64,000 nucleotides of DNA from Geosiphon pyriformis (GCA_016748015.1 JAAOMT010000515.1:392665-456664); one strand, 5' to 3'; numbered from the stretch's first letter, positions 1 through 11,469 are shown. Notes: generated from the sequence alone by a model not told the origin. Numbers and translations: made by a program.

Positions 1-290
1 CTAAAAAGATTTTACAATCGGAAACAAATCAATATATTAAACTAAATGTATTTTTGGTGAAACTTTTTATTATTTGTAATCTCTCGGATATGATTCATAG
101 AATGTTCCGATCATTTTAACTTCAAACAAATTGCCGAGTGATATTGCTTTTGTAATTCTGATTTGATTTTTACTAATAATTAAAATCGAATTTTTCTTAA
201 TTTCAAAAATAATGCAACCGATTGATTTTAAACCATTACCAAAAAATTTTTGTATCTTTAGACTTTTTAATTTTTCTGGTAGAACCTTCA

Positions 291-1772
291 ATGAATGAAA
301 AAGCTTTTCAATTTTTCATCTTACTAATTGTGATTACAATTTTCATTTCATATCTTTTCGAGAAATGGTTTCTTTCATCTCATGACACTACAGTACTTAA
401 GAAAAATTTTAACTTTAATAATAATAAATTAAACCATTCAAAACCTAATCTTATTTATTCAAGAAAAAATGAAACAAAAAGATCATCTTTCAATTTAGAG
501 TTGAAACCCGCATATCCGCCAAAAAAACTTTGGAAACCTGATATGACAACATACAAAACTTTACATCTTTTGGCTCATGTAGCTAATTTTCCTTATTGCT
601 TCAACAAGAATCTAAAAAAAATTAATGTTCCCAGAGATGATATAAAAGGTAAAATATTCTTCATTCTAAAGTAAGTTTCTATTTTCCGTTTACTTTAGAT
701 GAAAATAAAAAATTTCAAATTTAATTCATTTTCAGCTGGCCAATTTTTCGATAAAGAAACTTCAGAGCTTTTTGTATATTTCAAGGGAAAAGTGAGTGCG
801 ATCTGTTAAAATCCTCGAAAAATTTTAGTCTAATTCGATCAGGATATTTTTAGATTTTGACAAAATCGCAATGGATGAAAAGAAAAACAACCTTGGTTAA
901 CTTCAAAGTTGAAAATGTTGCAGAGAATGCGTTACTAAAAGTTGACGAAGAATGGTTTCAAGATTTTCAAGAAATTTGGCCCAAGATTTATGACGGAATT
1001 CTTGGAATTATATTTGGTGAAGGTGAAAAAAATGGGTTAAAAGCTATTTATTTCGTTGGACATGCTATTGGTGGTGGTAAGCTTTGCCTTTATTGTATAT
1101 ATTCAAATAAAAAAAACGTATAAGAATACAAGAAATTTTAATTTTTTGTTTTTTATCAAAATATTTTAGCCTACGCTACACTAGCAGCCTTATCTTGGAG
1201 ACTTAAAAGAGCCATAGAAAATGATTTAAAAACAAAAGAATTAGATTATCCTACCCAGCTTGTCACCTTTGGAGCTCCAAGGATTGGCAATGTTGTTTTT
1301 GCCAGGTTTTTAAATACATGGAGATCTAATTCTGATTTTCGAATGACCTCCGGAAATGATCATGTCCCCCATTTTCCTGCTACTATCAACGGACGTAATA
1401 TCTTAGCACACGCTGAAATTGAAATTTGGATTGATTCCGAGTCTAATAATTGCGAGTGTCCTGAAAAGCAGCCGGAATTTTTCAAGTGCCCTGGCATCTT
1501 TCCAAGGGTGAATAATAATAATAAAAAGTTTCGAAAATATGGACAAGATTTTTTATACCCTCCTGATGAAGTAAAATTTGGTGAAAATCAGGTTATTTAC
1601 AATTTTCAAGATTTGCAGTATTAATGAATACTGAAAAAATTCTAATGCACAATTCATGATTTTTGCTATGCAGGACTGCATTTTACAACAAAAACTTGAT
1701 GATATTTCCGAAACTTTCATTCATAGAGGTCCATATTTTAATATATTAATGGGTGATTGTGAGTTTTATTAA
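291..1772 (+). CDS. Class 3 lipase homologue with Ala at the nucleophile position (five exons)
   Basis: Spliced model: exons 291-648, 736-791, 854-1076, 1170-1591 and 1674-1772, all with GT-AG introns and consistent phase, giving 385 residues. A hydrophobic segment at about residues 6-22 suggests a signal anchor or signal peptide, so the protein is secreted or membrane-attached. The alpha/beta-hydrolase elbow reads GHAIGGAYATLAAL, where class 3 lipases have GxSxG; residue 209 is Ala (GCT). The strand after it (VTFGAPRIGN, 244-253), the Asp motif GNDHVPHFP (Asp276) and the His region (His293 in LAHAEIEIW) are all kept. A Cys-rich tail with HRGPYFN closes the protein. The reading frame is otherwise clean, so it does not look like a pseudogene. 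Whether it hydrolyses lipid is doubtful by family knowledge; it may bind or act otherwise. The last intron has a weak donor (GTTATT). Confidence 0.85.
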
Positions 1773-2738
1773 AAGGTACCATTTTATAATCTTTAAAACT
1801 TATTAGGATTTTTTTAAACTACTGTCTTTTTATATATATAATTAAGTATTGTAAAATTTTTGAAACTTTAATAGTTTTAGTGAATTAAATTTCTGTTACT
1901 GTGAATTTTGCAGTATTTGTAGATAGGGAAAGATTACAACAATATTTTCAATTAGAGTATCTTTAAAAAGTTTTTTAATATCAAGCGATTAGACCCCAAA
2001 TTTTCATAATCAAGTTCTGTGATACCATACGTTAATTATTAAACCTCACTAAATTTGGATTTTCTAGTGAAAGTTGTGTAAAAGATTTACTGAGAAGTTT
2101 TCTCAAATTAAAAAACATTTCAATTTTTAAAATATACAATCTCAATAACAAATTTAATATAGCAATAAAGTAAAAAAACTTTTTAATATTTTTGAAAATG
2201 AAAATTTTTTCTTTCAATTCAACCTTCATTATTAGGAGTTTTAAACAAAGTTTCGTAAAGTATAATTGTTCAAAACTATTTTCGATTTCCAAAGAATCTC
2301 ATTATATTTATGAAAGTTAAATAATTATAACTTATTTTCTTGTGTTCTAATAACATTAAAATTTTAAGATATTTAATTCCTATTTTAAGTTTTGCTAATT
2401 ATTTTTTTTACTTTTGGTGAAATTCGGTATTGTAATTAATATTCAAGTAATATGTGATAACCTTGATATCAATAATATAATTATTTTAATATGATGCTTA
2501 AAATTATAAAGAGAATTTAAAACTTCATTTGGTAATTATTATTTTAGTTTTTTCTCTATAAATTACAACAAATTGCACACTTTTGTAAATTAATAAAATC
2601 AGTTCTTTTTTGATCTCTCCAATCACATTTATTAGGAAAAGAAAGTTACGTAACACAAAAATAATCAACAAACAAGAATAAACTATTAAAGTGACGATCG
2701 AAATAAAGTTTTTAAGTTTAAATATTATCCGAAACAAA
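1773..2738. other. Intergenic, AT-rich, nothing recognised
   Basis: Short ORFs on both strands here have low-complexity Phe/Ile/Leu/Lys compositions typical of AT-rich non-coding DNA. The stretch just before 2739 would hold the promoter of the DUF924 gene; no distinct element is recognisable. Confidence 0.6.
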
Positions 2739-3881
2739 ATGTTACCTGCTGCGGCTCAACTACAACGAAATATTTTATCATTTTGGTTTAAAGGTGACTT
2801 TGAAAACATAATTTTGCCTCTTAAAATTTTATATGAACAATATAAAAGAAAATTTTCATTTCTTTACGTCCTGAATCAAACTTTTTTGTTATCAATTTTA
2901 TCGGACTAAATCGATACGAACTTTCGAAGGATTCAATAATGGCTATCCATTTCCACAAAGCCTCTTGAAAACATGGTTTATGGGTGGTGATGCTGTCAAT
3001 AATTTTTGTCGAGAGAATTACTCTTCGGTTCTTGAGGAGATTCTTCAGAATAGAAATTATATGCAAGAATTGGGACATAATCCAGAAGTAAGTTAACAAG
3101 AAATGTTTGATTTATATATTATCAAGATATTTTAAGTTAAAGGCTTTAGGATTCAACATCAAAATATTTTTTCACTTTGATTGTTTTTCAAATAACAAAA
3201 TTTCTAGTTTAACTGAATATTTAATAAACTTTTATCATAAACACATAAAAATGCTATTAAAATTTAGAATTTTATATTTTCTAGGGAGCGCTAAGCTTAA
3301 TAATTTTATTAGACAAATTTTCAAGGCACATTTATCGCAAAAAACCAGATCCCTTTCGTGATTTCGATCCCTTAGCGCTTGAGACCGCTTTTAAAGTCGT
3401 GAATTTAAAATGGGATGAAAAGTTGAGCCCGGTGGAACGCACATTTTTTTACATGGTAAGATTTTTTATGAATATTCTAATCTAAAAAATTAAAAACGAA
3501 TAAAATTAAAGTTTGAAAAATTTTGATTTAACAAATTCTTATTAGCCTTTCGAGCACTCTGAGAATTTAAATCATCAATTATTGAGCGTAGTAAAAACAA
3601 AATTAAATATGGAAAGTTCACCTCAGGTCCAGTTATATATTTTAAAAAGTTTTTTTAAGAATTGAGATGATACCTTGAAAATTAAAGTTAATAAATTTTA
3701 TATATAAATTTTGTAGATTTATTACGGTCTTTTAAAGAATTGTCACGAATTTGCTCTCGAGCACAAAAAAATTATTGAAAGATTTGGTAGGTTTCCACAT
3801 CGTAATCTTTGTCTAGATCGTCAATCTACTCCCGAGGAAATTGAATATTTGAAAAATGGTGCGAATAGATATGGACAATGA
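2739..3881 (+). CDS. DUF924 family protein (five exons)
   Basis: Spliced model: exons 2739-2793, 2930-3087, 3285-3455, 3546-3626 and 3717-3881; phases agree and the product is 209 residues. It follows the DUF924 (Pfam PF06041, TPR-like) pattern end to end: N-terminal ILSFWF, then a TWFMGG segment, the LLDKFSRHIYRKKPDPF core, FFYMPFEHSE spanning the exon 3/4 junction, and the C-terminal ERFGRFPHRN with STPEEIEYL. No member has, to my knowledge, a firmly assigned biochemical role, so function is left open. The full length and intact motifs argue for a working gene. The first intron (2794-2929) has the least canonical acceptor context, so the link between the first two exons is the weakest part of the model. 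Confidence 0.88.
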
Positions 3882-4074
3882 AAGAATTTGAAATTTAGTT
3901 CAAAAAGCTTTTCTATTATTTTTCTAATAAAGCTTCTTTATTTGCATTTCAATTCAACCTAACGTTAAACCTTTGAATTTCAAAAACCATATTGAGATCT
4001 TTTAATTTATATACAACTTTTAAATTTTATTCTCAAGATTTTTCTGTGAAACTTTTTATTTTTATTGATTTAAC

Positions 4075-4118
<44 letters not shown>

Positions 4119-5258
4119 TGAAGATGGTTGAAAAGTCTGTGCCCAAAATGAAGGAAAAATTTTCTTTGCAAGATCCAAATAAATTTTCATTGGTCGTACT
4201 TTTAGAATAAGCGTGACCAATTTTTTATTAAGGGAAATTTCTAAACTTTAATTTTCGGTTTATCATTAAACCTTATATTATAAAGAAAACGCAAAAATCA
4301 GTTTGGAATTTTTTTTTTGAATTAAAAGTAAATCTGGCTTTCGAATTTACAAAATTATGACCAAAAAACACATATTGAGCTTAAAGATAAAATTAGTCTC
4401 AAAGGAAAGTATTTTAAATTTACACAATTTTAACAGATTGAATGAAAATAAATTTAAATTTCTAGTTTTTTTTAACTTGCTAAAATTATATATCCTAAGA
4501 AAGTTATAATCCAAACTAATTCTTTTATAAACCTTTTGAAAAATTAAAGAACCATCTATTATGAAATTTCAAAATAATACTAAAGTCAAACATGTGAATA
4601 GTGAATAAATACTTTTGTTGTGCGATTTTAAACTGCAGACTTTTTCTAATATGATTTGTAAATTATTTTCACAGTTGCAAAATTAAGCTTTATTAAAAAA
4701 ACTCATTTGAGTATATTTTAGATTTTCCCAAAGTTTTTGTCTATAAAAGCCAATTTTTCGAATTAATGCACAATACTTCTGTGACGGAATTCTAAATTAA
4801 TTCAAATTATCATATCGTATGTTCTAACATTTTGAAATTAGATGAGAGCTGAAAATATAGTTTCATAAAGAGAGCCCAATAGGGATGAAGTATCGCTCAA
4901 TTTCTAATCCTCATGTTAATAATTTACATAATTGTACTACCTGCATTTTGCATTTCATTGGGATATTTTTGCAATCGGTCAATCCTCTCAAAGTTGTTTT
5001 CAATATTTAACTTTTTGATGTTGTGCAAAATAATTAATTTCATGATCAAAATAACCAATAATTTTTAAGGGCTATAATAATATTGAGTCGACAATTAAAA
5101 TAGCTAAATAATATCCTGACGACCAATAATTTAGTTTGGTCTTTCAATATATGTATATGTATATATATATACAAGGCTTACATCTTTAAACGTTTGACTG
5201 TTCACCGTGCTTTTTTTACTTAAAAATTGTTTCTGAGATAAACAATCAAAATTTTAAT
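3882..5258. other. Intergenic, AT-rich, with a TAA microsatellite
   Basis: No coding signal seen on either strand. It holds a (TAA)n run at 4075-4118 and an AT-alternating stretch at about 5150-5172 that could serve as a TATA-like region for the gene starting at 5259, which is inference only. Confidence 0.6.
4075..4118. repeat. (TAA)n microsatellite
   Basis: About 14 near-perfect AAT/TAA units in tandem. Confidence 0.95.
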
Positions 5259-6113
5259 ATGATCGATCCTACAATCTCAACCTCAACCTCAACCTCAATC
5301 TCAACCTCACCCCCACCCATAGAATCATTAAATAATTTAAAAATTTTAAATCTCGAAGAATATTTACCCAATAAAATACGTGGTCATCATATTCTTGGTA
5401 AGCTATTAGCTTTTCTAAATACTTTTGCTTTTCTTTAAAAGAAATTCGAAACGTTTACAAACACCTAATAAAACTATTATTGTAAAAAACTTTTAGTTTT
5501 AGGAGCAACTGGTCGTTTAGGGCGTCATGTCGTTCGACAAGCCCTCGAAGCTTCATACCGCGTAACTGCATTAGTACGAAATGACCATAGACTTCCATTC
5601 ACACGACAACAACTCCAAAATCCAAACTTAGTTGTATTCCTGGGCTGTGTCTTATCCCCTACTGATTTGGATAAAGTTATCGAAGATAAGGATGCAGTAA
5701 TAAATTGTTTATCACCAAGAAGGTTATGGAACCGAAACGTTGATCTAAATTCCCGAGTTCAGAGTTTGATTAATGATAGTATGTTGAGGCTAGGAGTAAA
5801 ACGATTAATTATTGTTCGATGTCACGGCACTAGGACAGTTAAGAGTATTTTAACAAGATTATTTGCTAGTAAATTTCACAAGGATAAAGTAATCCAAGAG
5901 AAATTAATTAGAGATAACTCTGAACATTTGGATTGGACAATAATACATGTAGGAAGTTTAAGTAATGAAAAATTGACAAAACGATATTTGCTAAACCGTG
6001 ATGAAGTTTCATCAAAAAAAATTTCAAGAGCAAATGTGGCACATTTTATTTTACAAGAAATTAGGACTGGAATTTTTGTTAAACGAACTCCATTAATAGA
6101 CGGTGAAACTTGA
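5259..6113 (+). CDS. NAD(P)-binding Rossmann-fold protein (atypical SDR / NmrA-like), copy 1
   Basis: Two exons, 5259-5397 and 5497-6113, give 251 residues. The dinucleotide-binding loop is VLGATGRLG (residues 47-55, GxxGxxG), created exactly across the splice junction (G at 5397 plus TT at 5497). It continues with VVRQALE and VTALVRND, as in atypical short-chain dehydrogenases that bind NAD(P) and sense or isomerise substrates (NmrA, biliverdin reductase B-like). The classic YxxxK catalytic pair is not evident. The N terminus (residues 4-20) is a Thr/Ser/Pro stretch encoded by a TCAACC hexanucleotide repeat. A paralogue lies inverted at 23975-24819 with the intron in the same place. Substrate unknown. 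Confidence 0.85.
5275..5310 (+). repeat. TCAACC hexanucleotide repeat inside coding sequence
   Basis: Imperfect CTCAAC units encode alternating Thr-Ser residues at the N terminus of the Rossmann protein. The paralogue at 24 kb has unrelated sequence in this position, so the repeat is probably a local expansion. Confidence 0.8.
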
Positions 6114-7791
6114 GAAAAAACTTGTAGAAAAATTAATTTAATAATCTTCATAAGATAATGATAGAAATGAAAAAAAGGTGTTCAAATTCATTTAATTTCT
6201 AGTAGTCAATTTTAAAAGTAACCAAATTAAACTTAATAAATTTCTTTTAATTTTATTATAGTGGAAAAGGTTATAACTATTTGAATTATGAAATTGAAAT
6301 TTTTTCATCATCAAAGGTTTAAAATGTTATTCCCAATAAATTTCAAAATTTTATTGGGAATAATTTCTCGTTAAATATCATAAACTAGGTCGAAATAGAT
6401 TTTAGGTTTGACAAGTTTAATTTTTTGATTTTATTCAGTATCTCGTATTATTTTTTTAGTAAAATTATATATCTCTGGCATAATTTTGTTAATGAGCACG
6501 CTATATTCGAATTCACTCAAAGTTATACATATTATTCTCATGATGATAAGAGGTATTTAATTTATAGTTAATTCATGTCATAACAAGAAAGGTGCGGATT
6601 GCGAAATTTATCAATATTTAATGAAACAGTATATTAGGTAGGGATAAGAAATGTAGGTATGAAATTTTTATTTGTTATAAAATCAACATTTCTTTAAAAT
6701 AAAATTTTGCTTTTAAGTACCTACCACACATATCTAAAACTTTTTTCTTTACTCGATTTGCTTCTTTAAATATTAAACTTTTAAAAAAGAGAGATAACTA
6801 CTCATCATTCTAGATTAAATGACAAATTCAAGGAACTCTTGGTGTAAAATATATTGTATTACCTCTTTCAATCTACCGCTTTAAGGCAGAGAAAAATGCA
6901 TGTATTTATTTTTAATACATTTATCTGGTTTATATTTTTAATACATTTATCTAGTTTATATTTTTATAACTTTTTTTGAAATTTGGATTTTTAATAACGC
7001 TAACTTGATTCAGTAGCAAAAGGTTTAGTGATGGTTTTACGGTGTAAAATCTATTTATTACTTCAATAGTGATACCCTTACTCATGATGATAAATCAAAG
7101 AATTTGCATCAGATTAAATGAAAAATTTTAAAAAAATGCATTAGATTCCCAAAATATATATATTTAACCAAAGTCGGAGTTAACCGAAGTCGGAGTATTT
7201 TAGACCCTTTTCAAATAGCGACTCCTTATTAATAAGCACATATTTATTAATAATAATAATAATAAAAACGTTTAAGAAAAAAGGAGCTCAAAAGTTATTG
7301 ACAGAAAACCTGAAAATTGTTGCTTTCAACCTCTAATTTTTTAATATCTTGGGATGCAAATTTTCGCATATTTTAAATTCGTGCCAATGTGTGATCTTTG
7401 TCATATTTTTACGTAAAAAATAATTGAAAAATCGAAAATCTTTAATTTTGAGTAACCACATGTTAATTTCAATCGATTGCAGCAGTAATATAAAATCGAT
7501 CTTTGAATTAGGATACCTTTCGATCAAAATGTAACGAAAATTATGGTTTATGAAATGGGGTTTTATCCATTCAAACTTGCTGATTGTTCTTTGAAAATTA
7601 AAGGTTTAATTTACAATCTAAAATCTGATTTTAATAAGAAAATACCTTGAAATATTTGATATATATATCTATATATATATATATATATATCAGTGTATTT
7701 GATATGTAAAACTCCAAAAAGATGGTTTTTATTGTAAATGCCATTCATAAACCCACATTTTTAAAGATATTTTAAATTTAGCTCGCTCAAT

Positions 7792-7841
<50 letters not shown>

Positions 7842-8594
7842 TAATAATCTCTTTTTTAATTACATTTATCACATTTTGAAATTCGTAAACTCATTTATTT
7901 TTTGTATTTTTGTTTCAAACTAGAATTAAAGGGGAAATTAGTTTTCTCACCATTTATTTTGTTCAAATAATAGCTTTTGATTTTTTTAGTTTCATAATTT
8001 TTAATTTCTTTTATTCTTTAAATAAATATTCTCTAAAATGATTAACATAAACATATTCATTAAATAATTTAAAATTATGGAAAACATATTTTTGAAAAAG
8101 CTTATATCATTAATTTGTCCTTTTTCAAAAGTTTATGATAATTATGATCAAATAAAATATTTATATTTTGAAATTTTATGTAAATGATATTACAATTTAA
8201 TGGTTAGGCAAATTCTGGAATAACTTTTTAAATTTGAATTTGCTAAAGAGCAAAAAATTTAGTTATCCAATTTCAATCAAATTTGAAACTTTGGCTGATT
8301 GATAAACCGCAATACTTTTCTTTATCGACTTTTTTTGTATTTTATAAATATAAAACTTTGATAAGTATAACCTAATATTCTAATTAAATGTTTAAAGGTT
8401 TGATCTTTATATCAAAAAATACTCAAGGAAGCTGTGTTTCAATTAAAAATAATGAAAATGTCAGAATACTCAATAAGTATTTGAAAAGTAATTTTCTACC
8501 TGCAATTCAACACTTTATAAAATTTTTCCCAATCAGAGAATCATCCCTTTTAGGAAAATTTTCAAGTTCTAGTTAGAGGTTAATTTCATGAGAA
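6114..8594. other. Gene-poor AT-rich interval with microsatellites
   Basis: No convincing gene. Contains (TA)n at about 7663-7690 and (TAA)n at 7792-7848. An open stretch at 8388-8576 (+) starts with ATG but has neither recognisable motifs nor a distinctive composition, so it is not called. Confidence 0.55.
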
Positions 8595-9720
8595 TTATTG
8601 GCGATAGTTTTCAATAATATTGACTAGCCTAAATTCAATAAAATATCAATTAAATGTAAAGAAAAAATACAATTTCAAAATAAAAAGCATAATTTAGATA
8701 TATTATACCAATCCAATCCTTCCATCAACCCATCTCCTCTGATAGCACTCGTTTTCCAAATTGTCCATTGTCGACTTTTTAAAGTGTCTAACCTTAATGC
8801 ATCAGATACTTCTGTGACACTCATTGCTCCCTCCATATCTTGTTTATTAGCAAATACTAATAATGTGGCATCTCGTAATTCTTCTTCCTCAAGCATGGAA
8901 TGAAGTTCTTCACGTGCCGTAGCAAATCGATGATTGTCGACAGAATCAACCACATAAATCACAGCATCCGTATTAGCATAATAACATCGCCAGTATGGTC
9001 TAGAATTAAAATGAAATTTCATTGAAACAATATTCAATTAAGTATACTCTAGAATCAAGAAATAGTAAGATAAAATTCATGAAAATTTTGGGCACCTTAT
9101 AATTGTCTGCCCTTTGAAGAAAATCCCAAAGGAACAACCACAGTCATTAATATTCATGAATCAAATTTTAAAAACATGATATTTTATACTCACCTCCCAA
9201 GTCCCAGACTATTCAGAATCAAAAAATACAAAGTTAAATTACTTATCTTTAATTAATAAAATAAAATCTTGAAAGTTAATTGTTTACCTTGAAATTTAAT
9301 ATTTTTATATGTTACCGTCTCAACATTGAATCCGATAGCTGAAAATTTGTGAAATAAATAAAATTGAATAAGAAATCGATAAGTCATAAGAATTTGTAAA
9401 ATATTCAAAACAATTGAGTTGCTTACTGGGGACGGTTGATACGACCTCACCAATCTAGTAATTTAAAATTTATAATTTACAGCTTCAATTAAAATAATTG
9501 AGAATAAACTTTCAAATTTTACCTGAAACCGATAAAGAATCGTCGTTTTACCAGCCCCATCTAATCCTAAAATTAAGATTCGCACTTCTTTCTCACCCCA
9601 TAATCGTCCAAGTGCTCGACTAAATATACCACCTTTTAACATGAATACGTCAACATATTGGGTGTGAAAAAAAGCAGAGTTTCAATATATATATAACGTA
9701 ATAAAAATTTGCTGACCCAT
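8595..9720 (-). CDS. ARL1: ARL1-type ADP-ribosylation-factor-like GTPase (eight exons, micro-exons)
   Basis: Spliced model on the minus strand, from the start: 9717-9720, 9523-9632, 9427-9454, 9288-9338, 9194-9208, 9096-9111, 8709-8999 and 8595-8628. All phases fit and the product is 182 residues, the normal ARL1 length. It has the P-loop GLDGAGKTT (24-32), switch I with IGFNVETV (Thr48), WDLGGQ (66-71, catalytic Gln71), [18 protein letters not shown] (126-129) and [11 protein letters not shown]1 acts at the trans-Golgi, recruiting golgins. The tiny first exon (ATGG) yields MGGIFS and so the Gly2 needed for N-myristoylation; an unspliced start at 9642 would give MLKGGIFS and lose it. The last exon supplies [11 protein letters not shown]. 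Donor of intron 1 (GTCAGC) is unusual, so the start is the least certain part. Confidence 0.92.
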
Positions 9721-10249
9721 TGTGCAACTCTAAGCTAGGGCTTTCCTAAATATTTTTGAAAGCTGAAAATGATTTTCCAGAATATTAAGAGATTGATTTT
9801 TTCAAAAGGGCTGAGTAACAGCGGTGTTCACCTTTTAAATAATGTATCATCCTCGTGATCTCCTATCATATGCAAATTGACTCAACTGACTGTGGCAATA
9901 AGATAAAACATTTGAAATACACAATTGGGTTGTATCATATCAAATAAAAGACTTTTTCTTTATTTTGAAAAAAGTTTTGTTAGATTACATATTTGCAATG
10001 CTAAAATTTGGAGAATTAAATTTTCATGTATTTGAAATTGCTAGACAAATTTATCAATGTTTCATAATAACTGAAAAAAGATAAATACATGATGTGATTT
10101 TTTAATGCCTGTCTTTAATTAAATATTTAAAATCAAAAAGATGTAGTCTAAAATAAAAATTACATTATCTACATTCAAGTTTTACATTTTTTTTGCCAGG
10201 CAACAATATTTCGAGAAAAAGAAATCATCTAAAAGTAGCATTAGAATAT
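9721..10249. other. Intergenic, nothing recognised
   Basis: About 530 bases between the ARL1 start and the 3' end of the Gly/Asn-rich protein gene. AT-rich, no coding signal seen. Confidence 0.6.
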
Positions 10250-10855
10250 TTACCACCAACCATTAAAGTTTCCGTTATTGTTGCCATTTAGATTACCAAT
10301 ATTTCCATTACCATTACCATTGCCGTTGCCACCATAACCATAATAAATTGGGTTATAAGCTGTAACTGTAGCGACGGTGGTAGGCCCAGCGACAGTTGAA
10401 GTTACGGTGGTGGTGACACCAGGTATGTAAACTGTTGAGGTTGAGACAACAGTTGGTCCTGGAACGGTGACAGTGCTAGTTACTAGAGTAACTGGAAGAG
10501 TGGTGTAGACAGTGGAAGTGACAGGAGCTGGAGTAACAACGGAGGTTACAGTTATAGTTGGTTTTGGGGCAACTACTGTGACTGTGGTTGTAGTGTCAGC
10601 ACCTTGTTGAGTAACGGTAACTGTTTTGACCGGAGTTGGGGCAACGACAGTCACATATGATGTGACCGGAGGTGGATAAACAGTTACAACCGAGTAGTAT
10701 GGGTAACCACCATTATTGTTTCCGTTATTATTGCCATTTCCATTACCAATATTTCCATTTCCGTTACCATTTCCATTATTACTTGCACCAATCCACTGTG
10801 GGTTTGAAGCGACAAGAAGGGCATTAAGAAGAAAAACAAGAATAGAAGAGCGCAT
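10250..10855 (-). CDS. Secreted Gly/Asn-repeat and Thr/Val-rich protein
   Basis: Single-exon gene of 201 residues. The ATG at 10855 is preferred because it begins a typical signal peptide (MRSSILVFLLNALLVASN); the open frame upstream to 10915 lacks this character. After the signal come NGNGNG/IGNGNGNN repeats, then about 110 residues built from Thr, Val and Pro (TVVAPKPTITVTSVV-like units) and a second Gly/Asn repeat block before the Trp-Trp end. No Cys remains in the mature part. The symmetric layout and Thr-rich core suggest an O-glycosylated cell-wall or surface protein, which is inference. No GPI-type hydrophobic tail is seen. GC content is clearly above that of its surroundings, which supports real coding. 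No family recognised. Confidence 0.8.
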   Translation of the reverse strand: MRSSILVFLLNALLVASNPQWIGASNNGNGNGNGNIGNGNGNNNGNNNGGYPYYSVVTVYPPPVTSYVTVVAPTPVKTVTVTQQGADTTTTVTVVAPKPTITVTSVVTPAPVTSTVYTTLPVTLVTSTVTVPGPTVVSTSTVYIPGVTTTVTSTVAGPTTVATVTAYNPIYYGYGGNGNGNGNGNIGNLNGNNNGNFNGWW

Positions 10856-10940
10856 GATTATAAATTTCTCGTAAGAGTTTTCAAAAGAAAAAAATGGTTT
10901 TTTCTTGGATTCCAAATGAAAAATAAAACAAAAGGTGTCT

Positions 10941-10963
10941 TTTGTTGTTGTTGTTGTTGTTGT
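10941..10963. repeat. (TTG)n microsatellite upstream of the secreted-protein gene
   Basis: Seven or so TTG/GTT units about 90 bases upstream of the ATG at 10855, hence in its probable 5' leader or promoter. Confidence 0.85.
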
Positions 10964-11289
10964 TAATGAGACGTCTTGAGTGATTCAGAACAAATTGGAA
11001 TGGGGAAAAAAGCAAGTTCATTATTGTCTCTTTTTATACTTCTTTTGGTTGTTCAAAAAAACTTTGTTCAAAAAACCTAATATTCTTACTTAGCCATTCA
11101 CCAAAAAACATTTATACCGTGGGCTTTGCTATGATTTCTTTCCAAATCAATCTTCTGACTCCGAAAATAGATTTTTTTTTTAATTTTTCCACTAGAATTT
11201 TACACTTGGAAACTTGATTATTTCACAAATTTGAAAAATTTTACCACACATCCTAACTATAAAATGTGTGGTGTTAGTATTTCTGATCG

Positions 11290-11431
11290 TTAAACCGAAA
11301 CATCAGCAGGAGGAACAACAGATCTGTGCATAGGATCAACACGTCTTTGGCAGTAATACGTTGGCTTTGAAATTTTTTCTACCATTTTGAGAATGATTCT
11401 CAAAATGGTAGAACTTACCTGTTTCGCTCAT
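11290..11431 (-). CDS. Possible 33-residue spliced gene with a hairpin intron
   Basis: Exon 1 (11419-11431) reads ATG AGC GAA ACA G, followed by GTAAGT; exon 2 (11290-11378) continues in frame to a TAA. Product: 33 residues starting MSETEKISKPTYYCQ and ending VVPPADVSV. The 40-bp intron (11379-11418) has canonical GTAAGT and TAG ends and is almost wholly a perfect inverted repeat. Exon 2 has a coding-like composition unlike the flanking AT-rich DNA. It could instead be the last two exons of a longer gene whose upstream part I could not join. Without splicing, an ATG inside the hairpin at 11386-11384 gives a shorter frame starting MVEKISKP. No family recognised. Confidence 0.4.
11377..11413. 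repeat. Perfect 17-bp inverted repeat with 3-nt loop
   Basis: Arms 11377-11393 and 11397-11413 are exact reverse complements (core TACCATTTTGAGAA), loop TGA. It coincides with the predicted 40-bp intron of the small gene at 11290-11431, with the last two bases of one arm in exon 2. Confidence 0.95.
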
Positions 11432-11469
11432 TCCGCAAAAAATAAATTCAATTTTTCTCTAAAAAGATC

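Noticed and set aside
70-291. 73-codon minus-strand ORF at the left edge
   Set aside because: Overlaps the 5' flank of the lipase gene, low-complexity Ile/Lys-rich, no motif.
5876-6151. 91-codon minus-strand ORF
   Set aside because: Antisense shadow of the Rossmann-fold gene.
7656-7848. TA and TAA runs as a possible replication origin
   Set aside because: Such runs are common through the window and nothing else marks an origin.
9253-9453. A separate 66-residue protein within the ARL1 locus
   Set aside because: It is read-through of two ARL1 exons plus intron; the intron between them has proper GT and AG and splicing restores the ARL1 sequence.
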